Assembly: GCA_016748015.1 (NCBI GenBank)
Contig: JAAOMT010000514.1
Span: 150,282 to 214,281, forward strand
Length of the DNA stretch: 64,000 bases
Source of the DNA: Geosiphon pyriformis
Lineage: Eukaryota > Glomeromycota > Glomeromycetes > Archaeosporales > Geosiphonaceae
Direction of reading: 5' to 3'
Part shown: positions 44,930 through 56,464 of the stretch, in pieces
Numbering within the stretch: position 1 is the stretch's first letter
Layout: each line of letters opens with the position of its first letter
The notes under the pieces: model-generated
What the model was told of the DNA's origin: nothing
Databases searched by the model: none
Seen by the model: the letters and a program-made list of their open reading frames with translations, nothing else
Position numbers and translations under genes: made by a program

Positions 44930-45461
44930 GTGCCTGTTCATTATAAATAGTCTTTGAAATTGCATGTTGTTTAAGATCTTCCTGTCATAATGCTGTTAAA
45001 ATTGTCTTTGGTGCAATGCCTGCACTTAACGTTTGTGAAACTAATACTTTTTTTTTGGATTTAAGTCGTCAAGCAGTAGGATGTTCAGCAATATTATCAG
45101 ATGGTTCATGATTATGTTCAGCATTGCAAACTGTTAAATGCCAGCGTTCATCAGCTTTGAGTAATCGTTCATATACAGTAAAAGGGCAGTTTGTTAATCG
45201 AGTTGCTGTTTTTCGTTGTTGATCTTCTAATACAAATCTTTTAGAAGCATTATATTCATTTCTCCGATCACATTTAAAAGTAATACGAGTACCATTAGCA
45301 GCAGAGCGTCGTTTTGTAACTACATATCGTTGGGAGTATCTAAAGGTTTTAAGACTTTGTATCATCATCTCACAAGAGCTATATGATGTTTCTGGAGATG
45401 GTAACATCAAATGAATATAATCTGTAATTTTATAAAAAGATGTAATTACTTGTAAAATCAA
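44930..45461 (-). pseudogene. MULE transposase, N-terminal FAR1/WRKY-GCM1-like DNA-binding domain only
   Basis: The open piece (45,069-45,461) has a zinc-binding pattern FKCDRRNEYN ... TNCPFTVYERLLKADERWHLTV ... HNHEPS, the C-C-H-H fold of MULE and FAR1 proteins. After a TGA the same frame goes on: RLKSKKKVLVSQTLSAGIAP, then ILTAL-stop-QED and TIYNEQA. Both stops sit where Arg is usual (CGA to TGA). The catalytic DDE part is absent, so this copy could at most bind its own ends. Confidence 0.75.
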
Positions 45462-45617
45462 AAGAAAACTTATTAAGTTTATTCTAGAGCTCTATAAACT
45501 CGTTAATATGTTTCTATATATAGTTGAATACAAAACTATGACGTAAAATTATATCACATGATGGAGGTGGTCGATTTAGCAAAAAGGGTGGGTCGATTTA
45601 GCAATTCCCAAAATAAA

Positions 45618-47125
45618 TTATTATTAACATCTATTTTTTAAATAATTATTATCATATTTTTTATTTATATTATAATTTATAGTAGTTACTAATAATTATG
45701 TATACAATTTTTTTAATTAAATAAAAACAAAAAAAATTTAACTATAAACAATCTTAAAAAATATTAGTTAAATTAAAAGTTTTGTTAATAAAAAAATATA
45801 TGTATATATAAATAATTAATAAAATTATAAAAATAATTCAAGTTATAATACAAATATATAATATAATAATAGTAATTTAATTAAAAATAATAAGATTTTT
45901 TTATTTTATTTAATAATTATAGTATTATTAAACAAAAAATTATTATTATTTATTTATTTATTTTTTAACAAATATATTTTAAATTAAATATTTTTTGATA
46001 ATTAATTTATTTAATTTTTGGTTATACAATTTCAAAATTTTGTTTTAAAAAATATTATATATCATAATAAATTAATATTTTTTAAAAATTGAACTTTTAA
46101 ATTTTTATTAAAATTTTTTGTTTTAATATTATTGAATAAAAAAGTCCAACTTAAAAAAAAAGAAAAAGTGTATTTTAATTAATTTAGAAAATTATTTATT
46201 AACAAAATAAATGTGTATTTTTATGTAAAAATAATAATTTTTAATATTTAAATAATGCTTGTTAAATATCAATTTCAAATGAGTTTATAACTCTAAAATC
46301 CAAAAATCAATAAATTAAATCACAAATCTAACCCTAATCTAGAAAAGTCTAGAATGAATTCATGCGTGGCTATTAAAAAAAAATTAAAGTTTTTGGACCA
46401 AATAGATTAAAATCATAATAATAATACTGTACGTGCGACTCTTGATAGAATCATTGGTCTTATCAAAAATAAGCTCAAGCGGTAGATTATCCGAAGTGAG
46501 AAGCGTGAGAGAAAATCCTTTAGTATATATCGTTTCCTAATATGATATGAGAGATGAATAATAAGGTTTACCCTGGAAATATTTCATTACTTTAAAGCCC
46601 AAGCAGAAATTGAAAAAATCAGATGGTAAGAATTGGTAATGGTGTTACTGTTTGGTTCATCATGAAAAAACTTTAAAAAGTTAGCAATTTCCATTGTCTT
46701 ACCCTTTTAAAACGGCAACACGGTTTCACCGCTTCAATCAAATATTCATGGGGTACTTTAAAAGTTCTAGATCGGAAAATTCTCAGAAAAATTCGGATTA
46801 CTATGGAAAGTTATTCTAAATTAGAGTGGGTAAAAAAAACAACCAACAAAAGTTGGCAGTGATGTGAAGAAGATAATTTAAAGAGTCATATAAAGACCAT
46901 GTAGAGCAGAGGGCACCCAGTGCCACATTCAAACTTTTTGCAAAAAAAAAATATAATCCCAAATATCAATCATCCTCAATAATTAAATCTTTTAATAATC
47001 GAGAAGCTGTTATTCAATTTTTTAAAATAACCTGCTATTGCCCACAAACTTCCTTCCACTAATTTATGTATTTATATTGCATTATTTTATATTACATATT
47101 TATTTGAAAATTTGGTTATACACAC
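45618..47125. other. Intergenic stretch upstream of the FAD oxidase
   Basis: 45,618-46,330 is A/T-rich without frames. From 46,350 composition is closer to the host genes, but no frame or RNA gene can be supported. The last part is the likely promoter of the oxidase gene. Confidence 0.5.
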
Positions 47126-49331
47126 ATGACATATCCTACTCGTGACCTATCAAGTCAACTGGTTCAAGCGCTTCGTGATAAGATTAAAGGTCAAGTATTT
47201 GCGAAAGGTGAAGAAGGGTAAGCAAGTAGTCAATTTTTTACTTTTCTAGGATAGATTCCTAAAAGCTAAGTTAATTGCCCGTCAACATTTTTTTAATTTT
47301 TTTTTGAATATAAATACAGGTATCAAGCTGCTAGACAAATTTTCAATTCAGGAATTGAAGCCTCACCTCTCATTTTGATAAAAGTCGAGGATACTGAAGA
47401 TGTTTCAAAGTAAGTTTAATTTTCAATCAAGTGATTAAATGAAATTCTTTTTTTTCTTTGATATCATATCATCGATTCAATATGGTCTTTATGAAGATGG
47501 CAACAACAACAACAACAACAATAATAATAATAATAATAATAATAATAATTTCTTTGGTCGGAATAAAGAGCAATCAGATTCGCAAATGAACATCGGCTGA
47601 CAGTTTCTATCAAATCTGGCGGACATGGTGTTCCCGGTTGGTGTATCAAAGGAGAATTAGTGATCGATCTTTCACAAATTAATTATATAAGAGTTGATGT
47701 TCCTGAGCCGCAAGGATCCAATAGAAGTTATGGAACATCAGATGATGAAGATTCAATGCTTCCAAGTCCTCCTCATGCTCACGGAACAGTAACGTTTGGT
47801 GCTGGTTGTTTAGTACGTGAAATTGATCAAGAGACTAGTAATTGGGGCTATCACATGCCATTAGGTGCATACCCATCTGTTGGTACATGTAAGTAACTAT
47901 TATTTTTCAATATATTCTTGAAAAATTAGCTGTTTATCTTTATACCCTCCTGTTTTCCTTCTTTTGTGAGAAGTTTTCAGCTTTTAAGATTTCAAATTAA
48001 GATTCCATGGTAATTTTAACTTTTGGTCATCTTCGGTTTTCTGAAAAGCTCTTATTCTTGGTGGCGGTATTGGATTCCTATCACGAAAGTATGGATTATC
48101 TATGGATAACTTGATTGAATGTGATGTGGTATTGGCAGATGGAAGAATTATTACGGCAAGTGAAACAGAAAATCCAGGTTTGGATTTAAATTATGATTAT
48201 TCTTCATCTATAATTCTTTATGATTCAGATCCATAATAATGAGAATTTGCTTCCTTTTTTTGAACAATTTCATTTAGAAATTTTTTGGGCTTTGCGAGGT
48301 GCTGGAACGACGATTGGTGTTGTAACGCGTTTCAAATGCAGAATTTATAGTATCAAAAGAGTATTTTCTGGTCATTTAATTTACTCTTTCAACACCAATA
48401 CAACTCCCGCTTTAATTTCTCACTGGCGTGATTGCGTAAAGGATGTACCACGAGAATTATTCAGCTCCGTTATATTCACAGCGGGACCTACACGGGGCAC
48501 TGGAATCATCATTATTCAAATTTGTTATGTAGGAAATGAAATAACAGGAGGTCATTATGTTGATACCATTGCCAGTTTTCCTGGTGAACGTTGCCTTATG
48601 AAAGATGTTTTTACTCGACCATTTGTTAAATGGCAAGAAAGTGTGGCAAACGTTCTAAAACACGGAAGTAAGTCATTATGAGTTTCAGATATTTTGTTTT
48701 TGAAAATTTTGCTTATTTATCGAAATGGGGCGTTTTATAATCTTAAAGGTGGTAATAGATATTTCATCAAAGGGGATTTGATCAATCAATTACCTGATGA
48801 GTTAATCACAAGAACTGTTGAAGCATTTGCAAATGGCAATACACCTGGAGCTGGTATGATCCAAGTATTTCGTTGGAGATTTTTATAATATTTTCAATCT
48901 CAATTTTGAACTTTTCACTTTTATGTAGTTTGGATGATTCAGATGGCTGGTGGTGCCATCAATGATATAGCCCCAGAAGCAACTGCATTTTCACATCGTG
49001 ATGCTAAATTTGAAGTGGTAGCCATTCTGCAATGGAAAGATAAAGAAAGTGATCAACGGGTTATGGCAGAGGGAAATGGGGTAAGTTTATTTTATTTCCC
49101 GAGTTAATTAAGCGGCCAATTCTCAAAATTAATTTTCATTTAAAGTGGCTTCGAACTGTGGTCGCTCCACACTCGGTCGGTGGTCCATTTCCAAATACAC
49201 TCGGACGGGATGATCCGATCGAGAGAGTAATAGGATGTTTTGGTCGAGAAAATTATGAAAGACTTGTTCAGATTAAGAGGAAGGTAGATCCTTATAATCT
49301 CTTTCGATATAATTTTGGATTGATTAGATGA
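47126..49331 (+). CDS. FAD-linked oxidase, berberine-bridge/6-hydroxynicotine oxidase type
   Basis: Eight exons: 47,126-47,217; 47,320-47,409; 47,578-47,888; 48,049-48,177; 48,278-48,667; 48,749-48,853; 48,929-49,080; 49,146-49,331. Phases join to 484 residues and TGA. The FAD-binding domain shows SIKSGGHG with His77, the usual site of covalent flavin. Then come [33 protein letters not shown] and [17 protein letters not shown]. The C-terminus [14 protein letters not shown] is the BBE motif. The Cys of bicovalent members is not seen before LGGGIG (the text is PSVGTSL), so a single covalent link is likely. No signal peptide is seen, so it is probably cytosolic. The substrate cannot be told from sequence. 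Confidence 0.9.
47500..47549 (+). repeat. CAA/ATA compound microsatellite in an intron
   Basis: About seven CAA units followed by about ten ATA units inside the second intron of the FAD oxidase gene, just before the acceptor of exon 3. Confidence 0.9.
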
Positions 49332-49726
49332 ATGATCGTGGCCTCTTTTTATCTTCAATCAAACCGGCGACTCGATAAGCCTGTATTTAAATAAGTTTGT
49401 GAAAATAGTATTAGATTTGTCAATCTTTGCCGTTTTTCTTCACTTTTTCATATTATACATATTAACAATACGATTATAACTAATCATATTCTGAAAGGTA
49501 TCCTAGTAAATACACATCTTTTACAATACAAAAATTCATTAGCATTTCGATGTATAATTTTAATAATAAATATTAATTGGGTGATCAGATAAAAATTGGA
49601 ATTGAGCCATTATGCTTCTCACTTGAATAGTGATTTAATTGTATACGTCATCGTTATGCCGAAAGATAAAACTAAGGAGTGACGAAATGGTAACTTCTAG
49701 CTAGATCTTTTTCCTTTCATACAGTT
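49332..49726. other. Intergenic: 3' flank of the FAD oxidase and promoter of the next gene
   Basis: AT-rich, with AATAAA-like words near 49,561. No frame is supported. Confidence 0.5.
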
Positions 49727-50668
49727 ATGCCACGACCACCGAGGCCTATAAAACGCGCTACTTTGCGTGAAAAAAGAGTCCAAGAACAAGCAGCTGTTAA
49801 AATTTCAGGAGCAGACGACACCTTAGAAATCAAGACGCGTCAAGTTCACGCCACCTTGAAAAAGGGCAAGCAACGAGAAGACTTCTCCCTGCCCATCAAC
49901 CTTGAAGATATCCAAAATTCATTAAAGTCATATCAGGAACCATTTATAGAAATACCCAGTGAAAAGAATAACTCTTACCTCGAGCAAGGACAGACCGATA
50001 ATGACGCGGATATAGCGTTGACACTTGTTGAAGCGAGTCAAAGAAAAGAAGCTCAAAGTATAAGACTGAGTATAAAAGAAAATTTGGAAGAGACAGGCTT
50101 GGAAAGCGCTGATAGCGTTCAAGATAGAAGCTACCAAAAAATTGACTACGATCATGGAAAGCTTCATCTTTTGTCTTCATCTTCTCATCAGACCCCGACA
50201 GTTAAACCGGAAGTGACCGCGGCACTTAAAAAACCGGTGCGACGAAACAAGAAAATCAGCCTACCTGCAAATAGACTACCACCTCGTCGTCTTGGAAAAT
50301 CCAAGAAACCTGTTGCACTGAAATTCGGGGATGAACAGCTTTTAAGCTCGAGTGAAGATGAGAAATCTGCAGCTAGTGAAAAGAGACGAACCAACGTAAA
50401 AGAGACCAGCCCGGTTGATCAATCGGATAATGTACAAAGAGAGGTACTGTGACACTGTTTTATTGTGTGCCAAAGGTCAACTTTTAATGTGATCTCCTTT
50501 TGTACTGTATCTATCTTGACGTAGAAATTAGAGTGGGAGCGTCAAGAGAGATTGCGTTACTTCCGGGAAGTTGATCAATATGCTCTGCCTGTCGAGTACG
50601 TATTCGCTCCTCGTGAAGAGATTGTGTCCAAATTGAATACTTTGCAGAATACAAAATCGAGTGATTAA
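49727..50668 (+). CDS. Sororin-like protein (candidate cohesin-protecting factor)
   Basis: Two exons, 49,727-50,443 and 50,525-50,668, give 286 residues and TAA. The protein is basic and mostly disordered: an N-terminal PRPPRPIKRATLREKR, a KEN box (117-119), a KKPVRRNKKISLP and LPPRRLGKSKKP patch, then an acidic Ser cluster SSSEDE. The conserved-looking part is exon 2: LEWERQERLRYFREVDQYALPVEYV. From memory, a C-terminal YFxEVDxaxL-E segment marks sororin, which binds PDS5, blocks WAPL during S and G2 phase, and is destroyed through a KEN box. The assignment rests on these two short signals only, and no FGF motif was seen. Other chromatin-associated adaptors are possible. Confidence 0.5.
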
Positions 50669-51491
50669 TAATAATTTTATAACTTCGTATAATTTAAAAT
50701 TTCTATAACATAAAAAAAGGTGCAACAATATACAAATGTCATTTTATCATAAAGGGAGAAAATTTCAATTTTTTGTTAGATGCCTTTTATAAAACATCAA
50801 GAGGAAATAAAATTTTGACTCAATATTCCGATTAATAACCTAACCATCTTACAGTACCTATTGAGATGCTAGAAATATACTTATAAGCATAACCAAGAAC
50901 GATCACTAGCGTTAGAATTGTGACAAAATGGGAAATGATCTAAAAAAAGACGAGGAAAAATGAGTAAGTACAAGAAAGGGGTTTACAGGTTTTTTGAAAA
51001 TCAAAAGAAATCAGGTGTTAGGGATTATGAAATCTGCTGTGATCGTGGGACAGTTTTACACGTGTGGGTTCTTGAATGAAATGGATAAATAAAAACATCA
51101 CTACTAAATAGGGTCGTTTTTGAGGCCTGTCAATTGGCTTAACCTAGTATATATCTAATGAGTGTATAAAGATTATAATAGACTAGCCGAAAGGGTGAGA
51201 AAAGACCGTAAAGGAGGATGTGAATGCCTGATCGGAACACACGTGTAATATAAAATAAAAACTTAAAACCCTAATGTCTGAAATTTGTGAGAATCCTGAG
51301 TGAAAGATTGTTAGGGGTAATTATTATGCAAAAAGATAAATCTATTAGTTAACTAGAATGAATTTGGATTATCGCGCAAGCAAATGTAACTGCCTTCGAG
51401 ATATTTATAAAGAAGGTTGATAGTGAAAGTGCAGGAGTGATAATTATTTGCTATATTGATTCCAAAGGAATTTGCGAAAGGTTAATTCAAT
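50669..51491. other. Intergenic between convergent genes
   Basis: It holds 3' flanks of the sororin-like gene and of the RRM gene. A minus-strand stretch at about 50,835-50,940 reads a hydrophobic segment (ILTLVIVLGYAYKYI) after a good splice acceptor (TTTTTTTAG) and ends in TAA. No upstream exon was found, so it is not called a gene. Confidence 0.4.
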
Positions 51492-53345
51492 CTAATCCCG
51501 GGTACCAAACTCGTCATCTACATCATTGCCGTCATCTTCAGGGCCATCACCATTTCTCCCTTCGGATTCGGAGGTGTCTCCAGCATGAAGTACCCGGGCA
51601 TCAGATTCACCATTATTACGCTTGTTGGTTTTAGTAGTGATACCACTTGTCGTCCCACTACTAACAGTAAGCCCTCGAGGAGGGTTACCACAACGATCTT
51701 TGCCATAATTAATTCTATATTTTCTGTATTCCTCTTTGGTCTTGATGCCTTCAATTGCTTTAATCGCATAGGCAATAGATGTGAAATTAACGAACCCACA
51801 GCTTTTTTCTTTGAGTATATTCACCAACTCAATTTCACCAAATTCTGAAAAGTCACGACGCAGCTTTTCTTCCGTCATCTGGTCATCAAGCGAGCCAACA
51901 TATACATTACGAGAGGCGTTCTGTGTATTAACAGCCATTTGGATGTTTCCAGGTAAAGGTCCCGAGTTTTTTCCCCAGCCGACCTTGAGGCGGCGATTTT
52001 TAATTACAAGCCCTTGGTGTTGCGCCAAGTACATGAAACTATTAGCAGCACTAGGATCTACGAAGGTTACAAAGGCAATATGTTTGTCGGAAAAATATCT
52101 AATTTGATGAAGAATTCCACCACGAATAACATTACAGATTTCTTCGCAGGAAGTGTCTTGATGAATATTTCCAAGATATATGGTGCGATTTCCAACATTA
52201 GAGGCAGATGTAGTACTTCCGGCTGCAGAAGATGTTGATGAAAAAAGAGGACTAGTGGGACTGCGAATTTCTGAACCATTATCAAGATGATTCGTAGCGG
52301 CAGCGGCAACAACTTGATAAGGATCAAAACCAGCAAAACCCATTGTACCATTGCTAAAGCTTTGAAACCCAATTGCACCTGGAGAAAAAGTGAACTGGGA
52401 AGAACCATTTCCAGAAGCTGCTCTGAGGGCACATCGATCTTTTCCATAGTTAACTTTTTTGTTGGTATACTTAGGCTCTTGCGGCAATGTTTGCACAGCT
52501 TTGACAGCACTACTAATTGTCAAAAAATGAACAAACCCGATATTCTTCTCTCTTACAATTTTTATAGTATCAATAGCACCAAATTTGGAAAGATCTTCTC
52601 GGAGAACTGCTTCAGTAATTGAGTCATCAAGATTACCCAAATAAACGTTGCGAGAAGCATTTTGAGTACTAACTGCCACTTGAACATTGGGTGGAACAGG
52701 TGACGGCTTGCCCCAGCCCACCTTAAGCTCTTGCCCATGAATCATCAATTTTCTGGTAGAAGCGTCATGATAGAATGCAGCTGCCGCTGTTCCGTCCATA
52801 AAAGAAATGAAGGCACAATTTTTGTCTAAAAGTATGCGGACAGATTCAATTGGTCCCACCTTAACTTGATTAAGAATTTCGTCAGCAGGGACATCAGCAG
52901 GTATATTTCCAAGATACACTGTTCGTCCAGTAGAATTAGTCCCTGCTGCAAGAGCACCTGCTTGCTGGTAAGCATTAGGAAATTGAGCTCCGGAAAATGC
53001 ACCTGAGAATTGTGGTACCATGCTATTGACGTTTGGATTGTACTGGCTCATGCTGGCAGGATACTGAGACCCTCCTTGATGGTAACCACCCATGCTGGCA
53101 AAATGAGCAGTTTGTCCAGGATGATGAAACCCAGCATTACTCTGAGTGTAAGTGTGATTAGCCATCATCATTGCTGACGGACCAACGGGGGGAAATTGGT
53201 GACCATAGAGATCACCAGTGGCGGAACCCTGCCCAAGATCACTTCGCATAGGACTATTCGCTAGTGGATAGCTGTTGTAGTTTTGACCGAAGCGTGGCTT
53301 CTTTATATTTTCGTGCTGATTTCCGTAGTCGCTACTGCGTTTCAT
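51492..53345 (-). CDS. nrd1: Four-RRM RNA-binding protein, Nrd1/Msa2-like
   Basis: A single coding exon of 617 residues. An Asn/Gln/Gly/Ser-rich N-terminus (1-138) is followed by RRM1 (RNP2 VYLGNI at 143), RRM2 (VYLGNL at 234), RRM3 (IYLGNI at 388) and RRM4 (VYVGSL at 481). Each has an RNP1-like strand such as NIGFVHF or SCGFVNF. RRM1-2 and RRM3-4 share the linker KVGWGK...QxAVxTQNASRNVY, showing an internal duplication. Low-complexity acidic tail. In fission yeast the matching protein binds mRNAs, acts in sexual differentiation and cytokinesis, and is a MAPK target; SP and TSP sites here would fit. The start is the only early ATG (MKRSSDYGNQ). It is preceded by a likely 5' UTR splice acceptor. 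Confidence 0.93.
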   Translation of the reverse strand: MKRSSDYGNQHENIKKPRFGQNYNSYPLANSPMRSDLGQGSATGDLYGHQFPPVGPSAMMMANHTYTQSNAGFHHPGQTAHFASMGGYHQGGSQYPASMSQYNPNVNSMVPQFSGAFSGAQFPNAYQQAGALAAGTNSTGRTVYLGNIPADVPADEILNQVKVGPIESVRILLDKNCAFISFMDGTAAAAFYHDASTRKLMIHGQELKVGWGKPSPVPPNVQVAVSTQNASRNVYLGNLDDSITEAVLREDLSKFGAIDTIKIVREKNIGFVHFLTISSAVKAVQTLPQEPKYTNKKVNYGKDRCALRAASGNGSSQFTFSPGAIGFQSFSNGTMGFAGFDPYQVVAAAATNHLDNGSEIRSPTSPLFSSTSSAAGSTTSASNVGNRTIYLGNIHQDTSCEEICNVIRGGILHQIRYFSDKHIAFVTFVDPSAANSFMYLAQHQGLVIKNRRLKVGWGKNSGPLPGNIQMAVNTQNASRNVYVGSLDDQMTEEKLRRDFSEFGEIELVNILKEKSCGFVNFTSIAYAIKAIEGIKTKEEYRKYRINYGKDRCGNPPRGLTVSSGTTSGITTKTNKRNNGESDARVLHAGDTSESEGRNGDGPEDDGNDVDDEFGTRD

Positions 53346-53402
53346 GTTGGATATGGATTGAGCTTCAGTATTTGATAAAACTTTGCGGCTTCGAGAATCT
53401 GT

Positions 53403-54286
53403 ATATAATCAAACCCAGCACATTTGGGAGCAATGTTTGTTAGCTTTGAAAACCATATAAATTGTTATCAAAGCGGCATTGACCAACTAATTGCTTTCTC
53501 TGTTTGATTTAGTATTTGACTAAAAATAAAAGAAAAAGAAACAAAGTACCAAGTAGGGGCGCCTAAATTATTTAAAGACGTTGAAAGAAAGAATCAAATT
53601 TAATCCGTGAAAGGAAAGGGGAATCACGGGGACCAGACTATTAGCACATTTGAATGGTTAAAATAATTAATAACATAAACAATTGCGAAAGGCAAAATCA
53701 GCATGATCAGATATTCAAAAGATTCATTTGGTTTAAAATAGGGATGCCACCATCATGAAAATATGATGAATGAAAGCACTTACAATTCAAAGAATTTTGT
53801 GGGAAAAATAGTCGATTGGAAGAATTAAAGTTCTGGGCGAACCCCTCAGATGGAATTGTTCACAAATTCTTCGAAAACAATTTTTTGCCCAATAACCAAA
53901 GTGGTGAAAGGAGGTTCAAAGTAGGAGTAAATTGATGGTGTTTGAAATTAAAGCGCAAGATAGAAAAAAATTTCGGTTAGGTTAGAAAGAAACGAGATAT
54001 GAAGAATATGGTTTTAATTAATATGACAAGGTGTCATGAGATGGTAAATGACGTAACTTAAAAAGCAAATAAAAACTCAGCGTTGATGAAAGTAAAAAGA
54101 AAAAAAGCAAGAGTCCAAACGTGTTTGAAACGACAACTCGAATAAAAAAGAAGCAAGTTCCAATAAACACTCCAGTTCCTAGTAAAGATTCTTTTTTTGT
54201 TTCACTTCTTGACACGTCCCTCTTGACAATTAACTGCATACATCGAGGCAAACAAATGAAACAATAATTTGAAAAAAAATACTTAC
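53403..54286 (-). other. Probable 5' UTR intron of the Nrd1-like gene
   Basis: On the minus strand a donor GTAAGT lies at about 54,281-54,286 after CTCGGGATT, and an acceptor TTGATTATATACAG ends near 53,403, about 57 bases before the start codon. The ORF at 54,018-54,251 inside it is not supported as a gene. A second donor-like GTAAGT lies near 53,784. Inference from splice signals only. Confidence 0.45.
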
Positions 54287-56464
54287 AATCCCGAGCCTTG
54301 AAGTAGAGAATAGCACCATGTAAACACGCGTTTAAAAGGAAATAGATGAGAAAGAGAGTTCGGTTTGGTAGAACTCGTCGAAAAGTAAAAAGGTAAACTT
54401 TTAACCCCAGAATAATTTTTACTTTCTGACCAAACGATATTTAGGGTGGGTTGAAAATTTTTCTTGGAAATAGGGTATCCAGCTGTAAACTGTGTAGTGT
54501 GTAGTACAATCTGTTACATTTGCAATTTTCTATAAATTTTTGCGTTTGAATTATAAAACACAATGCGTCACTATAAACCTTGGATATGATTGGCTGCTCG
54601 GAAATCCTAATTCATAAAATTATCTATTTTAATTGAGAATTATTAAAATGTGTACTTATCTATTTAAAAATTGGATTATCTTAAATTAATTTATTTATTT
54701 CTATAAATAATTAAACTGATTTTTTTACTTTTTCATTTTTTTAAATATAATCTGTTTTTTTGTTTTTTTAGGTTTTAGTTAAGTGTAATTTTTCTATTAA
54801 TAATGTTAATACATTAAAGTTATTATAAACATAAATTATATATTTTTAATATGTAATTAACTATTTAAATTTAAGTTAATAAATAAATATTTATTTTTTA
54901 AACCAAAACATTTAATGATTTGATTTTATTAAAGTAATTTTTAAATATTTGTTTATTATAAATATGCTTTTATATTTACTTTTTTATTGTTTTTTTATAA
55001 AACATAACTTTTTTTTGTCATAATTTACATATTATATAATTTTTTATAATTAATTTTTAAACCAAAAATTAAATATTTTAAACTTTAAAACTTATAATAA
55101 TATTAATAATAAAAAAGTTTTTATTAAATATAACATTTTTATAAAGTATTAATTTTAATAATTGTTTTATTAAAAACTTTTTTAAAAATAATAATAATAA
55201 TTACTATTAAAAATAAAATAAGTTTAATTATTAATTTAAAAAACCAACTTATTAATTTAAAAACTGTATAATTAAAACTAATTAATAATTAAAAACCAAC
55301 TTTTATAGTTTTAAAAAACTTAAAATATACAATAATATATTATTATAAAACTAGTTTATTTTAAAAATTTTACCAAAACCATTAAGATTATTTTTAATTT
55401 TATTAAAAAAAATATTTAAAAACATATTATATAAGTAAAAACAAATATCACAAAAATTTTACAATTTTAAAAATAGTAAATAAATAAATTAATAAGCTTA
55501 ATTTAAATAATAAAATTTAAAACTATTTAAAATATAAAGTTTATATAAAAAATTTTAATATTGTTTTTAGTAATTAATTTTAAATTAATATAATTTTTGT
55601 TATTAATAAAATTATTAAATTATATATTGTAATTTAATGTTATAATTTCTTAATATAATTTGAAAATTTTTGCATAAAAAACAGAAATTTAATAATTTAA
55701 TAATTTGAAGTATTTAATATTTTATTTTAGTATTTATTATTTTTTAATAAGCTATTTAACTTTTTATAAATTAATTTTATATTTTAATTTTGCATATTTT
55801 ATCAAATAATTTTAATATTGTAATTTTAATATTTATTTTTTTAATTAATTAGTTTAATAAAAACAAATAAAAACAAAAAAAAGTTAGTATTCTGTTAATA
55901 ATTATAATTAAAAACTAATAGTTTAATTTAATAAAATTTGTAAATTAATGCTTTTAATATTTTTTGTTTTAAATATTATTTAAATAAAATAAATAATAAT
56001 AAATACTATTTATAAGAATTTTTTTTAAATAATTAATGATTAAATTATAAAATACTTATTATTATTATTATTATTATGTATATTTATTTTTAATAATATA
56101 AAATATTTAATATTTTTTAATATTTTTTAGTTATTTTTAATATTTTTTTTATTATTATGTATATTTATTTTTAATATTTTTTAATATTTTTTAGTTATTT
56201 TTAATATTTTTTTTATTATAATTATAATTTTTTTTAATTTTTCAAATATTAAATTTGTTATTTTTTTAATTAATTAATAATTTTATTATTAAATATAATA
56301 ATATTTTACTATATTTTTAAAAGATTGTATATAATTAATAAATAGTTTTAAAATATATTATTAGATTATTTCTTTTAATAAATTTTTTTAATTTATTTAT
56401 TGTTATTTTGTTAAATATTTATTTAAAATTTTTTAAATAAAAGTTTTAAATATATTTTTTTTAT
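54287..56464. other. Promoter side of the Nrd1-like gene, then AT-rich desert
   Basis: 54,287-54,600 is the likely promoter and leader. From 54,620 to 56,464 the sequence is nearly all A/T, with an approximately 80-bp tandem duplication at 56,075-56,215 (TATGTATATTTATTTTTAAT twice) and TTA microsatellites near 56,057. No gene is seen. Confidence 0.55.

Larger units (their letters stand above)
44538..45609 (-). mobile_element. MULE-type DNA transposon derivative with about 90-bp terminal inverted repeats
   Basis: The left end GGGAATTGCTAAATCAACCC and the reverse complement of the right end, GGGAATTGCTAAATCGACCC, agree over about 90 bases, including CATAGTTT and TATTCAACTATATATAG. The right copy has an internal 20-odd-base duplication. 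Eight bases (AAAATAAA) repeat on both sides at 44,530-44,537 and 45,610-45,617, fitting a target-site duplication. Inside is only the N-terminal DNA-binding part of a Mutator-like transposase. It lies between PER1 and the oxidase gene. Confidence 0.88.

Noticed and set aside
46440-46530. A tRNA-like stretch (AAGCTCAAGCGGTAGATTATCCG).
   Set aside because: No T-loop GTTCRA box and no acceptor-stem pairing could be found.
51781-52622. Several plus-strand frames of 75-111 codons opposite the RRM gene.
   Set aside because: They are antisense to a well-supported 617-residue protein and carry no domain.
54018-54251. A 77-codon minus-strand hydrophobic frame upstream of the Nrd1-like gene.
   Set aside because: It lies inside a probable 5' UTR intron. 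Phe/Leu content follows from T-rich sequence, and no homologue is recognised.
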